A stretch of DNA of 64,000 nt from DASXUG01 sp036504995 (GCA_036504995.1 DASXUG010000011.1:1-64000), one strand, 5' to 3'; shown: positions 23,927-33,545, counted from the stretch's first letter. Translations and numbers: made by a program. The notes: generated from the sequence alone by a model not told the origin.

Positions 23927-25459
23927 CTAGAAGAACCCTAGTTTTTTAGGGCTGTAGCTGACTAAAAGATTCTTGGTTTGTTGGTAGTGATCAAGCATCA
24001 TTTTGTGATTTTCACGACCAATGCCAGATTCTTTGTAGCCACCAAATGCTGCGTGTGCTGGGTAAGCGTGGTAGCAGTTAGTCCACACGCGACCAGCCTT
24101 AATGCCACGACCCATGCGGTAAGCTGTATTGCCGTTGCGGCTCCATACGCCAGCACCCAAGCCAAAAATCGTGTCGTTAGCAATTTCCAGCGCTTGTGCT
24201 TCGTCTTTAAAGGTTGTCACGGCAAGCACTGGACCAAAAATTTCTTCTTGGAATACGCGCATTTTGTTGTGGCCTTTTAATAAAGTCGGCTTTACGTAAT
24301 AGCCTGAAGCAAAATCGCCAGAGAGCACATTACGCTCGCCACCAATTAGCACCTCAGCACCTTCTTGTTTGCCAATATCAATGTAAGACATGATTTTGTT
24401 AAGCTGATCTTGAGAAGCTTGTGCACCAATCATAGTGTTTGGATCGAGCGGATTACCTTGTTTGATAGCGGCAACACGTTTTAATACACGTTCCATAAAC
24501 TTATCGTAGATAGACTCTTGAATCAAAGCACGTGACGGGCAAGTACATACTTCGCCTTGGTTAAACGCGAACAGTACTAGACCTTCAGTGGCTTTATCAA
24601 AGAAGTCATCGTCTTCATCCATAATGTCGGCAAAGAACACGTTAGGAGATTTTCCGCCTAATTCTAATGTGGCTGGGATCAAATTGCCCGCTGCGGCTTG
24701 TGCAATCACGCGGCCCGTGGCGGTAGAGCCTGTAAAGCCGATTTTGGCAATACGACGGCTGTTTGCCAATGGTGAACCGACTTCGCGACCATAACCGTTA
24801 ACGATGTTGACTACACCAGGAGGTAATAAATCGGCAATGGTTTCCAGCAGAATCAGAAGGCTAATAGGAGTGAACTCTGCTGGTTTCATCACCACGCAGT
24901 TGCCTGCGGCAAGGGCTGGTGCCAGTTTCCAAGCGGCCATTAAAATTGGGAAATTCCAAGGGATGATTTGACCAACAACGCCTAGTGGTTCATGGAAATG
25001 ATAGGCCACCGTGTCATGGTCAATCTCGCTGATGCCGCCTTCTTGTGTACGAATCGCACTTGCGAAATAGCGGAAGTGGTCAACTGCTAAAGGAATATCT
25101 GCATTCATGGTTTCGCGGATTGGTTTGCCGTTATCTACGGTTTCTGCAGTGGCGATCAATTCAAGATTGGCTTCAATGCGGTCAGCAATTCTTAACAAGA
25201 CATTAGCGCGCTCAGTTGGGGATGCCTTGCCCCACTTGTCGGCCGCTGCGTGCGCAGCATCTAATGCAAGCTCAACATCCTCAGCGCTTGAGCGTGCAGC
25301 TTTGGTGTAAGGTTTGCCAGTAATTGGCGTAATAACATCAAAATACTCGCCTTTTACAGGGGCAACCCATTTGCCGCCAATAAAGTTATCGTACTTGGTT
25401 TTATAGGGGATCTTGACGCCAAGATTTTTTAAATTGCTAGTGACTAATCCATCATCCAT
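23927..25459 (-). CDS. NAD-dependent aldehyde dehydrogenase, AcoD/acetaldehyde type
   Basis: A 510-residue cytoplasmic aldehyde dehydrogenase. The cofactor and substrate motifs are complete: IIPWNFPILMAAWK near 160, GFTGSTATG near 240, the general-base Glu in LELGGKSPN near 262, and the catalytic Cys in NQGEVCTCPSR near 302. Close relatives oxidise acetaldehyde or other short aldehydes and are controlled by sigma-54 activators. Here a sigma-54 promoter and a divergent AcoR-type gene fit that. GAGGAGA precedes ATG 25459. DUF779 follows. The physiological substrate in a methylotroph is uncertain. Confidence 0.92.
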   Translation of the reverse strand: MDDGLVTSNLKNLGVKIPYKTKYDNFIGGKWVAPVKGEYFDVITPITGKPYTKAARSSAEDVELALDAAHAAADKWGKASPTERANVLLRIADRIEANLELIATAETVDNGKPIRETMNADIPLAVDHFRYFASAIRTQEGGISEIDHDTVAYHFHEPLGVVGQIIPWNFPILMAAWKLAPALAAGNCVVMKPAEFTPISLLILLETIADLLPPGVVNIVNGYGREVGSPLANSRRIAKIGFTGSTATGRVIAQAAAGNLIPATLELGGKSPNVFFADIMDEDDDFFDKATEGLVLFAFNQGEVCTCPSRALIQESIYDKFMERVLKRVAAIKQGNPLDPNTMIGAQASQDQLNKIMSYIDIGKQEGAEVLIGGERNVLSGDFASGYYVKPTLLKGHNKMRVFQEEIFGPVLAVTTFKDEAQALEIANDTIFGLGAGVWSRNGNTAYRMGRGIKAGRVWTNCYHAYPAHAAFGGYKESGIGRENHKMMLDHYQQTKNLLVSYSPKKLGFF

Positions 25460-25523
25460 GCTGAATCTCCTCGAAAATTATAGTGTATCCATGCCAGTGC
25501 ATGACATTGGGTGGAACTTATGT

Positions 25524-25539
25524 AGCACTAATTGTGCCA
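25524..25539 (-). promoter_or_regulatory. Sigma-54 promoter of the aldehyde dehydrogenase gene
   Basis: On the minus strand the sequence is TGGCACAATTAGTGCT: TGGCAC at -24 and GTGCT at -12, with the invariant GG and GC ten bases apart as RNA polymerase sigma-54 requires. It predicts a leader of about 50 bases. The sigma-54-dependent activator is encoded divergently. Confidence 0.8.
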
Positions 25540-25543
25540 AATT

Positions 25544-25558
25544 GTAACTTTTTGTTAC
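25544..25558. promoter_or_regulatory. GTAAC-N5-GTTAC inverted repeat beside the sigma-54 promoter
   Basis: Five-base arms GTAAC and GTTAC are separated by TTTTT and lie five bases upstream of the -24 box, in the region between the aldehyde dehydrogenase gene and the acoR-like gene. A similar pair with a four-base spacer lies before the formate dehydrogenase operon. Binding by any regulator is inference. Confidence 0.35.
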
Positions 25559-25658
25559 TGTATGAAAATTAAAGAAAAATTACCTAAGTGTAAAACTTAG
25601 GCATAGAATAGTCTCAAAATGAAACATATGTTTTTATCAAAATGATACAGGTGCTGAG

Positions 25659-27593
25659 ATGAAACAGTTGGGCTATGCGGATCAGGTTCGTCATGCGCGC
25701 GAGCGTTTTCTTGGGCGTGGTGAAGTGCCAGAAGGGGTTTTGCCAGAACCTATTTATCGCTCGTGGGAGCGCTGTGTTAACACTGGCTTATCTATTGACT
25801 TGAGTATGCAGCTAGCGCCTGCCGATGTGCGTGTGTTGACTGAGCTTAAGCAAAAAAACATGCAGTTGTTGCAGCAGTCCCAAGTCGAAATGGAGAATCT
25901 ATACTCGCATATTCAGGGCACGCAAAGCATGGTGATTTTGAGTGATGCGGATGGCACCATATTACACTCTTTGGGTGATCCTGACTTTATGTCTAAAGCC
26001 CAGCGAGTAGCCTTGCAGCCTGGAGTTTCCTGGCGTGAAGATTCGACAGGGACCAATGCGATTGGAACTGCCTTGGTTGAACAAGCGCCTGTTTTTGTGA
26101 TGGGAGCCGAACATTACTGTGAGCGTAATGGTTTTTTAAATTGCTCTGCCGCCCCGATTGTTGACCCTTATGGCGCTATTGTTGGTGTGCTGGATTTGTC
26201 TGGCGATCATCGTCAGCCGCAGGAACATACCATGGCCTTGGTGCGTATGTCTGCGCAAATGATAGAAAACCGTTTATTTAATGAGCAGTTTAGTCAGGAA
26301 GTGACGATACGCTTTCATAATCGTGCGGAGTTTATTCACACGATATGGGAAGGTATTGCCGTATTTTCTACTGAAGGTCATTTGCTTGCTGCCAATCGTA
26401 GTGGTTTATTTCAGTTGGGCTTAAGTAGTCTCACCAATAAGGATGTGGTGTTTGAGCGGCTGTTTGATGTTTCACTCAATTTATTCTTAGACGCTACCCG
26501 TAAAAAACTACCCAATACGCATACCACGCTGACCTTGCAAAATGGGGTTAAATTGTTTGCCAAGGCAGATACAAGCCTGCATACATTTGTGAGTGTCAGT
26601 CCACCTCAAGCGGCGGTACAGGTGACAAAGCCCAGTGAAGTCGCCTCGTTAGATGCGCTTTTGTTAGGCGATACACTGGTAGCGAAAACAATAGCCAAAG
26701 CTAAGCTGGCTATTGGGCATGATATTCCAATATTGATTGAGGGTGAAACGGGCACGGGTAAGGAAGTGCTGGCAAAGGCGATTCACGAGTCAGGTTTACG
26801 TAAGCATGGGCAGTTTGTAGCAATTAATTGCGCGGCGATTCCAGAAGGGTTGATCGAGGCAGAGTTGTTTGGGCACGAAGAAGGTGCATTTACGGGTTCT
26901 CGGCGTCGAGGCGCTTTGGGTCGAGTGCAACAAGCGCACGGTGGCACCTTGTTTTTAGATGAAGTTGGCGATATGCCGCTCTCACTGCAAGCACGACTAC
27001 TGCGTGTGATTCAGGAGCGTGAAGTGATGCCACTGGGTGGCGGTAAAGTGGTAGCGGTGGATATTTGTGTGATCTCTGCAACCAACTCTCGTTTGAAACA
27101 GAAGGTGGAAAAGGGTGAGTTTCGAGAAGATCTATATTATCGGCTAAATGGGTTAAGGCTGACTTTGCCAGCATTGCGTGAACGGTCGGATTTAGAGGCA
27201 CTCATCGCACATATATTAAAGCATCAATTAAATAAGCCGCATATAACGCTGCATCCAGATGTGATGAGTTTGATGCAAAAGCATCCTTGGTATGGAAATA
27301 TTCGTCAGCTTAGTCATGTCTTACGTTCTGCCATTATCATGCTGCAAGGGGATGAGTTAAGGCTGGAGCATTTACCTGATGATTTTTTAGAAGATCGAAC
27401 AGAAACGCAAAAAATAACCTTTAAAAATAAGAACTTTGACGCTGGTGAAGTGACTAATATATCAGATGCGGAAGAGGTTTTAATTAAGCGCGCGCTAGAA
27501 AATTACCAAGGTAATATGCTCGCGGTTGCAAAGGAAATAGGCGTGAGTCGCGCCACTCTGTATCGAAAAGTTAAGCAATATGGACTACGTTGA
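25659..27593 (+). CDS. Sigma-54-dependent transcriptional activator, AcoR type
   Basis: A 644-residue activator with an N-terminal GAF-type sensing region (about 70-210, REDSTGTNAIGTAL near 128), a degenerate PAS-like part, the AAA+ domain (about 335-565) with Walker A GETGTGKEVL, the sigma-54 contact loop GAFTGS and Walker B GGTLFLDEVGDMP, and a C-terminal Fis-type helix-turn-helix (GVSRATLYRKVKQYG). The loop has Ser in place of the final Ala of the usual GAFTGA. It is divergent from the aldehyde dehydrogenase gene, whose promoter is of sigma-54 type, so that gene is the likely target; the fds operon downstream may be another. Confidence 0.92.
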   Translation: MKQLGYADQVRHARERFLGRGEVPEGVLPEPIYRSWERCVNTGLSIDLSMQLAPADVRVLTELKQKNMQLLQQSQVEMENLYSHIQGTQSMVILSDADGTILHSLGDPDFMSKAQRVALQPGVSWREDSTGTNAIGTALVEQAPVFVMGAEHYCERNGFLNCSAAPIVDPYGAIVGVLDLSGDHRQPQEHTMALVRMSAQMIENRLFNEQFSQEVTIRFHNRAEFIHTIWEGIAVFSTEGHLLAANRSGLFQLGLSSLTNKDVVFERLFDVSLNLFLDATRKKLPNTHTTLTLQNGVKLFAKADTSLHTFVSVSPPQAAVQVTKPSEVASLDALLLGDTLVAKTIAKAKLAIGHDIPILIEGETGTGKEVLAKAIHESGLRKHGQFVAINCAAIPEGLIEAELFGHEEGAFTGSRRRGALGRVQQAHGGTLFLDEVGDMPLSLQARLLRVIQEREVMPLGGGKVVAVDICVISATNSRLKQKVEKGEFREDLYYRLNGLRLTLPALRERSDLEALIAHILKHQLNKPHITLHPDVMSLMQKHPWYGNIRQLSHVLRSAIIMLQGDELRLEHLPDDFLEDRTETQKITFKNKNFDAGEVTNISDAEEVLIKRALENYQGNMLAVAKEIGVSRATLYRKVKQYGLR

Positions 27594-27685
27594 GCACTTG
27601 TCGATACGAATATTTAAAGTAATGTAGTTTTTTCTGATATTAGTCAATACAATTAATCTGAGGCTTGGTACAATGTTAATGAATT

Positions 27686-27711
27686 GTAACTAGCGTTACG
27701 CAAACTGTAAC
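27686..27711. promoter_or_regulatory. GTAAC/GTTAC repeats before the formate dehydrogenase operon
   Basis: GTAAC (27686-27690) and GTTAC (27695-27699) form an inverted repeat with spacer TAGC; a third GTAAC (27707-27711) follows. The cluster ends 18 bases before the proposed GTG start of fdsG, so a protein bound here could block or shape transcription. Shared with the aldehyde dehydrogenase promoter region; function is inference. Confidence 0.35.
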
Positions 27712-27729
27712 AGAATGTGTGAGGTAATT

Positions 27730-28260
27730 GTGTCAGGTGATGCCGTTTTAAATAGCGCGAATTTAGATAGCGGAAAGCTAGATAAACCGTTAACAGATGA
27801 GCAAGTGCGTAGGATAGAAGCGCATATTGGGGCGTTTAAAAGCATGCCAGGTGCGTTGTTGCCATTGCTACACGCCATACAAGATGATCTTGGCTATATC
27901 CCAGAGCCAAGCTACAGCAAAATCAGTAAAGCACTCAATCTATCGGTGGCTGAGGTGCATGGGGTGGTTACTTTTTATCATCACTTTCGTACCCATCCTC
28001 CTGGCAAACATACCATACAAATCTGTCGTGCAGAATCTTGCCAAGCCATGGGCTGTGATGCGTTGGAGCAGCATGTTAAATCTACGCTAGGGGTTGATTA
28101 TCACCAAACCACAGCCGATGGTTGCATTACTTTAGAGCCTGTTTATTGCCTGGGTAATTGCGCCTGTTCGCCAGCCATCATGGTGGATGAAGAGATCTTT
28201 GGGCGCGTCACTGCCACTAAAGTCGATCAAATTATTCGCGAAGTAAAGGAGTCAGCATGA
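27730..28260 (+). CDS. fdsG: NAD-dependent formate dehydrogenase gamma subunit
   Basis: A 176-residue NuoE-like subunit that carries a 2Fe-2S cluster. The ligands are visible as CRAESC near residue 96 and CLGNC near 136, and ALLPLLHAIQDDLGYIP plus EVHGVVTFYHHFR near 40-80 are typical of FdsG. I prefer GTG 27730 because GAGG lies five bases upstream; ATG 27715 is in frame but has no RBS. It overlaps fdsB by four bases and begins the operon fdsGBA-fdhD-fdsD. Confidence 0.93.
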   Translation: MSGDAVLNSANLDSGKLDKPLTDEQVRRIEAHIGAFKSMPGALLPLLHAIQDDLGYIPEPSYSKISKALNLSVAEVHGVVTFYHHFRTHPPGKHTIQICRAESCQAMGCDALEQHVKSTLGVDYHQTTADGCITLEPVYCLGNCACSPAIMVDEEIFGRVTATKVDQIIREVKESA

Positions 28261-29810
28261 GTATCACCGTTTATGTGCCACGCGATTCCAGTGCACTTTC
28301 ACTTGGTGCAGATCGCGTCGCCAAAGCGATAGCTAAAGAAGCTGCCAGTCGTCAGCAAGAGGTGAAAATTGTCCGAAATGGTTCACGCGGCATGTTCTGG
28401 CTGGAGCCTATGGTGGAAGTGGCAACCGCTGCTGGGCGCGTAGCGTATGGCCCAGTTGACCCTGCTGATGTGGCAAGCTTATTTGATGCTAACTTCTTAC
28501 AGGGCGGTGAGCATGCCTTAAAACATGGCTTAACTGATGAAATGCCTTGGCTTAAAAAGCAAGAGCGTCTGACTTTTGCTCGTGTTGGTATTACTGACCC
28601 TGTTTCTATTGATGATTACTTGGCGCATGATGGTTACCAAGGCTTAAAAAATGCAATCGCCATGAGTGGTGCAGATATTGTTAAGGCGGTGACTGACTCT
28701 GGTCTGCGTGGTCGGGGTGGTGCGGCTTTCCCTACAGGCATCAAATGGAACACGGTGCTTAACGCGCCCGCCGAACAAAAATATGTTGTCTGCAATGCAG
28801 ATGAAGGCGATTCAGGCACATACTCAGACCGCATGATTATGGAAGGTGACCCCTTCGTGCTGATTGAGGGGATGACGATAGCTGGTGTGGCTGTAGGCGC
28901 GACCCAAGGCTTTATTTATTTGCGCTCTGAATACCCGCATGCCTTAGAGGTGCTCAATATCGCGATTAAAAATGCTTATGATAAAGGCTACTTGGGTGCC
29001 AATATTTTGGGCAGTGGCAAGCATTTTGATTTAGAAGTGCGTCGTGCTGCAGGCGCGTATGTGTGTGGCGAAGAAACTTCATTGCTTGAAAGCCTAGAAG
29101 GCAAGCGTGGTTTGGTGCGCTTTAAACCACCACTGCCCGCAATCGAAGGTTTGTTCGGTAAGCCAACGATAGTCAATAACGTCATTTCATTGGCTACCGT
29201 GCCCATTATCTTGGATAAAGGTGGCGACTTTTACAAAAACTACGGTATGGGCCGCTCTCGTGGAACTTTACCAATTCAATTGGCTGGCAATCTAAAACAA
29301 AACGGTCTGATCGAAAAGGCATTTGGTATCACCTTGCGTGAATTACTCTATGATTTTGGCGGTGGCTCTGCAACGGGTAAACCGATTAAAGCCGTACAAG
29401 TAGGCGGGCCTTTGGGTGCCTATTTGCCAGAATCCCAATTTGACACACCCATGGATTATGAAGCGTTTACCGCGATTTGGGCCGTGTTAGGTCATGGCGG
29501 TGTCGTCGCGTTTGACGAATCGGTCGATATGGCAAAAATGGCACGTTACGCGTTTGAGTTTTGTGCGATAGAGTCCTGTGGCAAATGTACGCCATGCCGT
29601 ATTGGTTCAACACGTGGCGTTGAGGTGATGGATAAAATCATGTCAGGCAAGGATCACGCGAAGAATGTAATTTTGGTCAAAGACCTGAGCGATACCATGT
29701 TAAATGGTTCGCTGTGCGCACTGGGTGGCATGACGCCGTATCCAGTGTTGAGTGCTATTAATCATTTCCCCGAAGATTTTGGGTTGAGCAAGCAGGAGCA
29801 AGCAGCTTAG
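28257..29810 (+). CDS. fdsB: NAD-dependent formate dehydrogenase beta subunit
   Basis: A 517-residue NuoF-like subunit with FMN and NAD sites (GLRGRGGAAFPTGIKW near 144 and VVCNADEGDSGTYSDR near 177), VCGEETSLLESLEGKRG near 270 and a 4Fe-4S motif ESCGKCTPCRIGS near 439. It passes electrons from formate to NAD. The N-terminal ~120 residues resemble a thioredoxin-like 2Fe-2S domain but I see no cysteine there, so no cluster is expected in it. The start overlaps fdsG (ATGA). Confidence 0.95.
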   Translation: MSITVYVPRDSSALSLGADRVAKAIAKEAASRQQEVKIVRNGSRGMFWLEPMVEVATAAGRVAYGPVDPADVASLFDANFLQGGEHALKHGLTDEMPWLKKQERLTFARVGITDPVSIDDYLAHDGYQGLKNAIAMSGADIVKAVTDSGLRGRGGAAFPTGIKWNTVLNAPAEQKYVVCNADEGDSGTYSDRMIMEGDPFVLIEGMTIAGVAVGATQGFIYLRSEYPHALEVLNIAIKNAYDKGYLGANILGSGKHFDLEVRRAAGAYVCGEETSLLESLEGKRGLVRFKPPLPAIEGLFGKPTIVNNVISLATVPIILDKGGDFYKNYGMGRSRGTLPIQLAGNLKQNGLIEKAFGITLRELLYDFGGGSATGKPIKAVQVGGPLGAYLPESQFDTPMDYEAFTAIWAVLGHGGVVAFDESVDMAKMARYAFEFCAIESCGKCTPCRIGSTRGVEVMDKIMSGKDHAKNVILVKDLSDTMLNGSLCALGGMTPYPVLSAINHFPEDFGLSKQEQAA

Positions 29811-29828
29811 TGCTGCGAAGGAGTCATT

Positions 29829-32675
29829 ATGGATAAGCAATTAGATTACGGTACCCCCGCAAGTAAATCAGAAGAGCGCGTGACGTTGCAAATTGATGGT
29901 ACGGAAGTTACCGTACCTAAAGGCTCGTCAATTATTCACGCTGCAGCCGTTGCGGGGATTAGTATCCCTAAGCTGTGTGCAACGGATAGTTTGCATGCAT
30001 TTGGCTCATGCCGCATGTGTTTGGTTGAAGTTGAGGGGCGCCGTGGTTACCCAGCCTCTTGTACCACGCCTGTTGATAATGGTCTAAAAGTTCACACGCA
30101 AACGCAAAAGCTGGCTGACATTCGCCGTGGTGTGATGGAGCTTTATATCTCAGATCACCCTTTAGATTGCCTCACTTGTGCAACTAATGGGGATTGTGAG
30201 TTGCAAGATATGGCCGGTGCCGTAGGCTTGCGTGAAGTCCGTTATGGTTATGAAGGCGAAAATCACCTTAAGGCTGAAAAAGATACTTCCAACCCATATT
30301 TTCAGTTTGATCCATCTAAATGTATCGTTTGCTCGCGTTGTGTACGCGCCTGTGAAGAAACACAAGGCACTTTTGCGTTAACCATTGAAGGTCGCGGTTT
30401 TGACTCCAAAGTTGCGGTGGGTAACTTTGACAACTTCTTAGAGTCTGAATGCGTTTCTTGTGGTGCTTGCGTGCAGGCTTGTCCGACTGCCACTTTGATT
30501 GAAAAATCGGTTATTGATCACGGCACGCCTGAGCATTCAGTGACCACCACTTGCGCCTATTGCGGCGTCGGCTGTTCATTCGATGCTGAAATGAAGGGCG
30601 AGCAAGTGGTACGTATGGTGCCGAATAAAAATGGTGGTGCAAACCACGGGCACTCTTGCGTAAAAGGCCGCTTTGCTTGGGGCTACACCACACATAAAGA
30701 CCGCATTACCACACCGATGATACGTAAGAGTATTCAGGACCCATGGACTGAAGTTTCTATGGATGAGGCTCTTAATTATGCTGCTAGTGAAATTACGCGC
30801 ATTGCTGAGCAATACGGCAGCCAGACTGTTGGTGGGATTACTTCTTCTCGTTGCACCAATGAAGAGGTTTACGTCGTACAAAAACTCATTCGCGCTGGTT
30901 TAGGCGTGAATAACGTTGATACTTGTGCACGTGTTTGCCATTCACCCACGGGTTATGGGTTGAAGCAAACCCTAGGGGAGTCAGCAGGTACGCAAACGTT
31001 TGATTCTGTGATGCAATCGGATGTGATTATGGTGATGGGTGCAAACCCGACAGATGGTCACCCAGTATTTGCGTCACAAATGAAGCGCCGTTTACGTGAA
31101 GGTGCGAAATTGATTGTGGTTGATCCACGTGCGATTGACTTGGTGTCATCACCGCATGTTAAAGCCGACTATCATTTGAAACTTAATCCTGGTACTAATG
31201 TAGCAATTATTTCTGCCATGGCCCACGTGGTGGTGACCGAAGGTTTGGTCAAAGAAGATTTCGTACGCGAGCGTTGTGAGTGGGATTCATTCGTTGCATG
31301 GCGAGATTTTGTGGCAAAACCAGAAAACTCGCCAGAGGCCTTAGAAAAAGATACCGGCGTGCCAGCAGAAACGGTGCGCGCCGCAGCTAGACTGTTTGCG
31401 ACAGGTGGTAATGCTGCGATTTACTATGGCTTGGGCGTGACTGAGCATAGTCAAGGTTCGACCACGGTGATGGGTATTGCTAACTTAGCGATGGCAACGG
31501 CGAGTATTGGACGCGAGGGCGTAGGTGTAAACCCATTGCGTGGTCAAAATAACGTACAGGGCTCATGTGATATGGGTTCTATGCCGCATGAGTTCCCAGG
31601 TTATCGCCACGTGTCTGATGATGCCACTCGCGCAGAGTTTGAAGCGGCTTGGGGTCGTCCACTCAGCAACGATCCAGGTTTACGTATCCCGAATATGTTG
31701 GATTTGGCGGGTGAAGGTAAATTTAAGGCCTTGTATTGCGTAGGTGAAGACATCGCGCAATCTGACCCCAATACCCAGCATGTAACGCATGCGCTGGAGT
31801 CTATGGAGTGCGTGATTGTGCAAGATTTGTTCTTGAACGAAACTGCCATGTTCGCGCATGTGTTCTTACCAGGCGCATCATTCTTGGAAAAGAGCGGTAC
31901 GTTTACCAACGCAGAGCGTCGTATCTCACCTGTGCGCCGTGTGATGTCACCGAAGAACGGCTATGAAGATTGGGAGATCACCGCCAAGCTATCAACAGCC
32001 ATCGGTTATCCAATGCACTACAACCACGCATCAGAGATTATGGATGAAATCGCCAGCTTAACGCCAACATTTAAAGGCGTAAGCTTTAAGAAATTGGATG
32101 AGCTAGGCAGTATTCAGTGGCCATGTAACGATGAGCATCCAGAAGGTACGCCAACGATGCACATTGATGAATTTGTGCGCGGTAAAGGTAAGTTCTTTGT
32201 GACTCAATATGTGCCGACCACAGAAAAAGTAAACGCGAAATACCCATTGATACTGACGACTGGCCGTATCCTGTCGCAATACAATGTGGGTGCCCAAACG
32301 CGCCGCACAGCAAACGTGGCATGGCACCATGAAGATGTAATTGAAATTCATCCACATGATGCTGAGGATCGTGGTATTAAAGAAGGCGACTGGGTGGGTA
32401 TTAATAGCCGTGCGGGTGAAACGGTATTGCGTGCAACTATTACCGAGCGTGTACAACCTGGTGTGGTCTACACAACTTTCCACCACCCAGAATCTGGCGC
32501 AAACGTGATTACCACTGAAAACTCAGACTGGGCGACCAACTGTCCCGAGTTTAAGGTTACCGCGGTACAATTAACGCGTGTTTCACAGCTTTCTGATTGG
32601 CAAAAGAACTATCGCGAGTTTAGTGAGGAGCAGATTAAATTTGCAGGTAAAACCTCAAAAGAAGCGAGCGTGTAG
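29829..32675 (+). CDS. fdsA: NAD-dependent formate dehydrogenase alpha (molybdenum) subunit
   Basis: The 948-residue catalytic subunit oxidises formate at a bis-MGD molybdenum centre. In order: an N-terminal 2Fe-2S ferredoxin domain (CATDSLHAFGSCRMC), the His/Cys cluster (HPLDCLTCATNGDC), two 4Fe-4S motifs (CIVCSRCVRAC and CVSCGACVQAC), the proximal cluster CAYCGVGCS near 242, and the catalytic Cys in ARVCHSPTGYG near 367; it is Cys, not selenocysteine. The C-terminal domain binds the cofactor (YNVGAQTRRT). Length and order match the soluble Fds-type enzyme. Confidence 0.97.
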   Translation: MDKQLDYGTPASKSEERVTLQIDGTEVTVPKGSSIIHAAAVAGISIPKLCATDSLHAFGSCRMCLVEVEGRRGYPASCTTPVDNGLKVHTQTQKLADIRRGVMELYISDHPLDCLTCATNGDCELQDMAGAVGLREVRYGYEGENHLKAEKDTSNPYFQFDPSKCIVCSRCVRACEETQGTFALTIEGRGFDSKVAVGNFDNFLESECVSCGACVQACPTATLIEKSVIDHGTPEHSVTTTCAYCGVGCSFDAEMKGEQVVRMVPNKNGGANHGHSCVKGRFAWGYTTHKDRITTPMIRKSIQDPWTEVSMDEALNYAASEITRIAEQYGSQTVGGITSSRCTNEEVYVVQKLIRAGLGVNNVDTCARVCHSPTGYGLKQTLGESAGTQTFDSVMQSDVIMVMGANPTDGHPVFASQMKRRLREGAKLIVVDPRAIDLVSSPHVKADYHLKLNPGTNVAIISAMAHVVVTEGLVKEDFVRERCEWDSFVAWRDFVAKPENSPEALEKDTGVPAETVRAAARLFATGGNAAIYYGLGVTEHSQGSTTVMGIANLAMATASIGREGVGVNPLRGQNNVQGSCDMGSMPHEFPGYRHVSDDATRAEFEAAWGRPLSNDPGLRIPNMLDLAGEGKFKALYCVGEDIAQSDPNTQHVTHALESMECVIVQDLFLNETAMFAHVFLPGASFLEKSGTFTNAERRISPVRRVMSPKNGYEDWEITAKLSTAIGYPMHYNHASEIMDEIASLTPTFKGVSFKKLDELGSIQWPCNDEHPEGTPTMHIDEFVRGKGKFFVTQYVPTTEKVNAKYPLILTTGRILSQYNVGAQTRRTANVAWHHEDVIEIHPHDAEDRGIKEGDWVGINSRAGETVLRATITERVQPGVVYTTFHHPESGANVITTENSDWATNCPEFKVTAVQLTRVSQLSDWQKNYREFSEEQIKFAGKTSKEASV

Positions 32676-32678
32676 TGC

Positions 32679-33545
32679 ATGAATGAATGCCCAGTCCCTA
32701 GTGTCGTGGTTGAAGCTAGCGTTGCAACCACGACCACGGGTGAATATGCCGTACAAAAATGGCAGGATGACAGCGTTAGTCAAATCATAGACTGTATTGC
32801 AGAAGAGGTGCCAATTGCCTTGGTGTACAACGGCATTTCCCATGCGGTAATGCTAGCAAGCCCAAGTGACTTGTCTGACTTTGCGATAGGGTTTAGTTTT
32901 ACCGAGGGCATTATTCGTCAGCTCAGTGATATTTACGATATTGAAGAGGTGCCGCAAAGTAATGGCGTTGAATTGCACATTACTATTGCGACCGAATGCT
33001 TTCAGAATCTGAAAGAAAAAAGACGAAGCATGACGGGGCGTACTGGCTGTGGGCTATGCGGTGCCGAGAGTTTGGGTCAAGCCATGCGCATACCGCAGGT
33101 CAAGTTTGATGCGCAGTCAGATGGCTTATTGTTGTTAGATGCTGAAACTATTAATCGCGCCGCGGAAACGTTGAAAACCAGACAGCAACTGCAAAATCAA
33201 ACGGGTGCGACTCACGCCAGTGCTTGGGTGGATGCCCAAGGCCAAGTGCTATTGGTGCGTGAAGATGTTGGTCGGCATAATGCCTTGGATAAGTTAATTG
33301 GCGCGGTTTTATCGCAAAAAATAGATAAACGGGGCTTTGTAATCACCACTAGCCGCGCCAGTTATGAGATGGTGCAAAAAACTGCCAGTGCTGGAATTGC
33401 CGTGTTAGTCGCCATTTCAGCCCCCACGGGTTTAGCTGTGCGTATTGCCAAACAATGTGGCATGACATTAATAGGTTTCACAAGGCCGCATCAGCATGTT
33501 GTTTATTGTGGTATCGAGAGAATGAAGTACAAGGAAATTGCATGA
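32679..33545 (+). CDS. fdhD: Formate dehydrogenase accessory sulfurtransferase FdhD
   Basis: The 288-residue chaperone carries sulfur to the molybdenum centre of formate dehydrogenase. The sulfur-transfer motif TGCGLCGAESL near 124 has the CxxC pair, and EDVGRHNALDKLIG near 210 and TTSRASYEM near 228 are conserved. It starts three bases after fdsA and overlaps fdsD by four bases (ATGA), matching the fdsC position in other fds operons. Confidence 0.95.
   Translation: MNECPVPSVVVEASVATTTTGEYAVQKWQDDSVSQIIDCIAEEVPIALVYNGISHAVMLASPSDLSDFAIGFSFTEGIIRQLSDIYDIEEVPQSNGVELHITIATECFQNLKEKRRSMTGRTGCGLCGAESLGQAMRIPQVKFDAQSDGLLLLDAETINRAAETLKTRQQLQNQTGATHASAWVDAQGQVLLVREDVGRHNALDKLIGAVLSQKIDKRGFVITTSRASYEMVQKTASAGIAVLVAISAPTGLAVRIAKQCGMTLIGFTRPHQHVVYCGIERMKYKEIA

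Noticed and set aside
26890..27201. 103-codon minus-strand frame inside the sigma-54 activator gene
   Set aside because: It is antisense to the AAA+ domain coding sequence, with no independent support.
32086..32486. Two long minus-strand frames inside fdsA
   Set aside because: They are shadows of the strongly supported catalytic subunit gene and have unlikely compositions.
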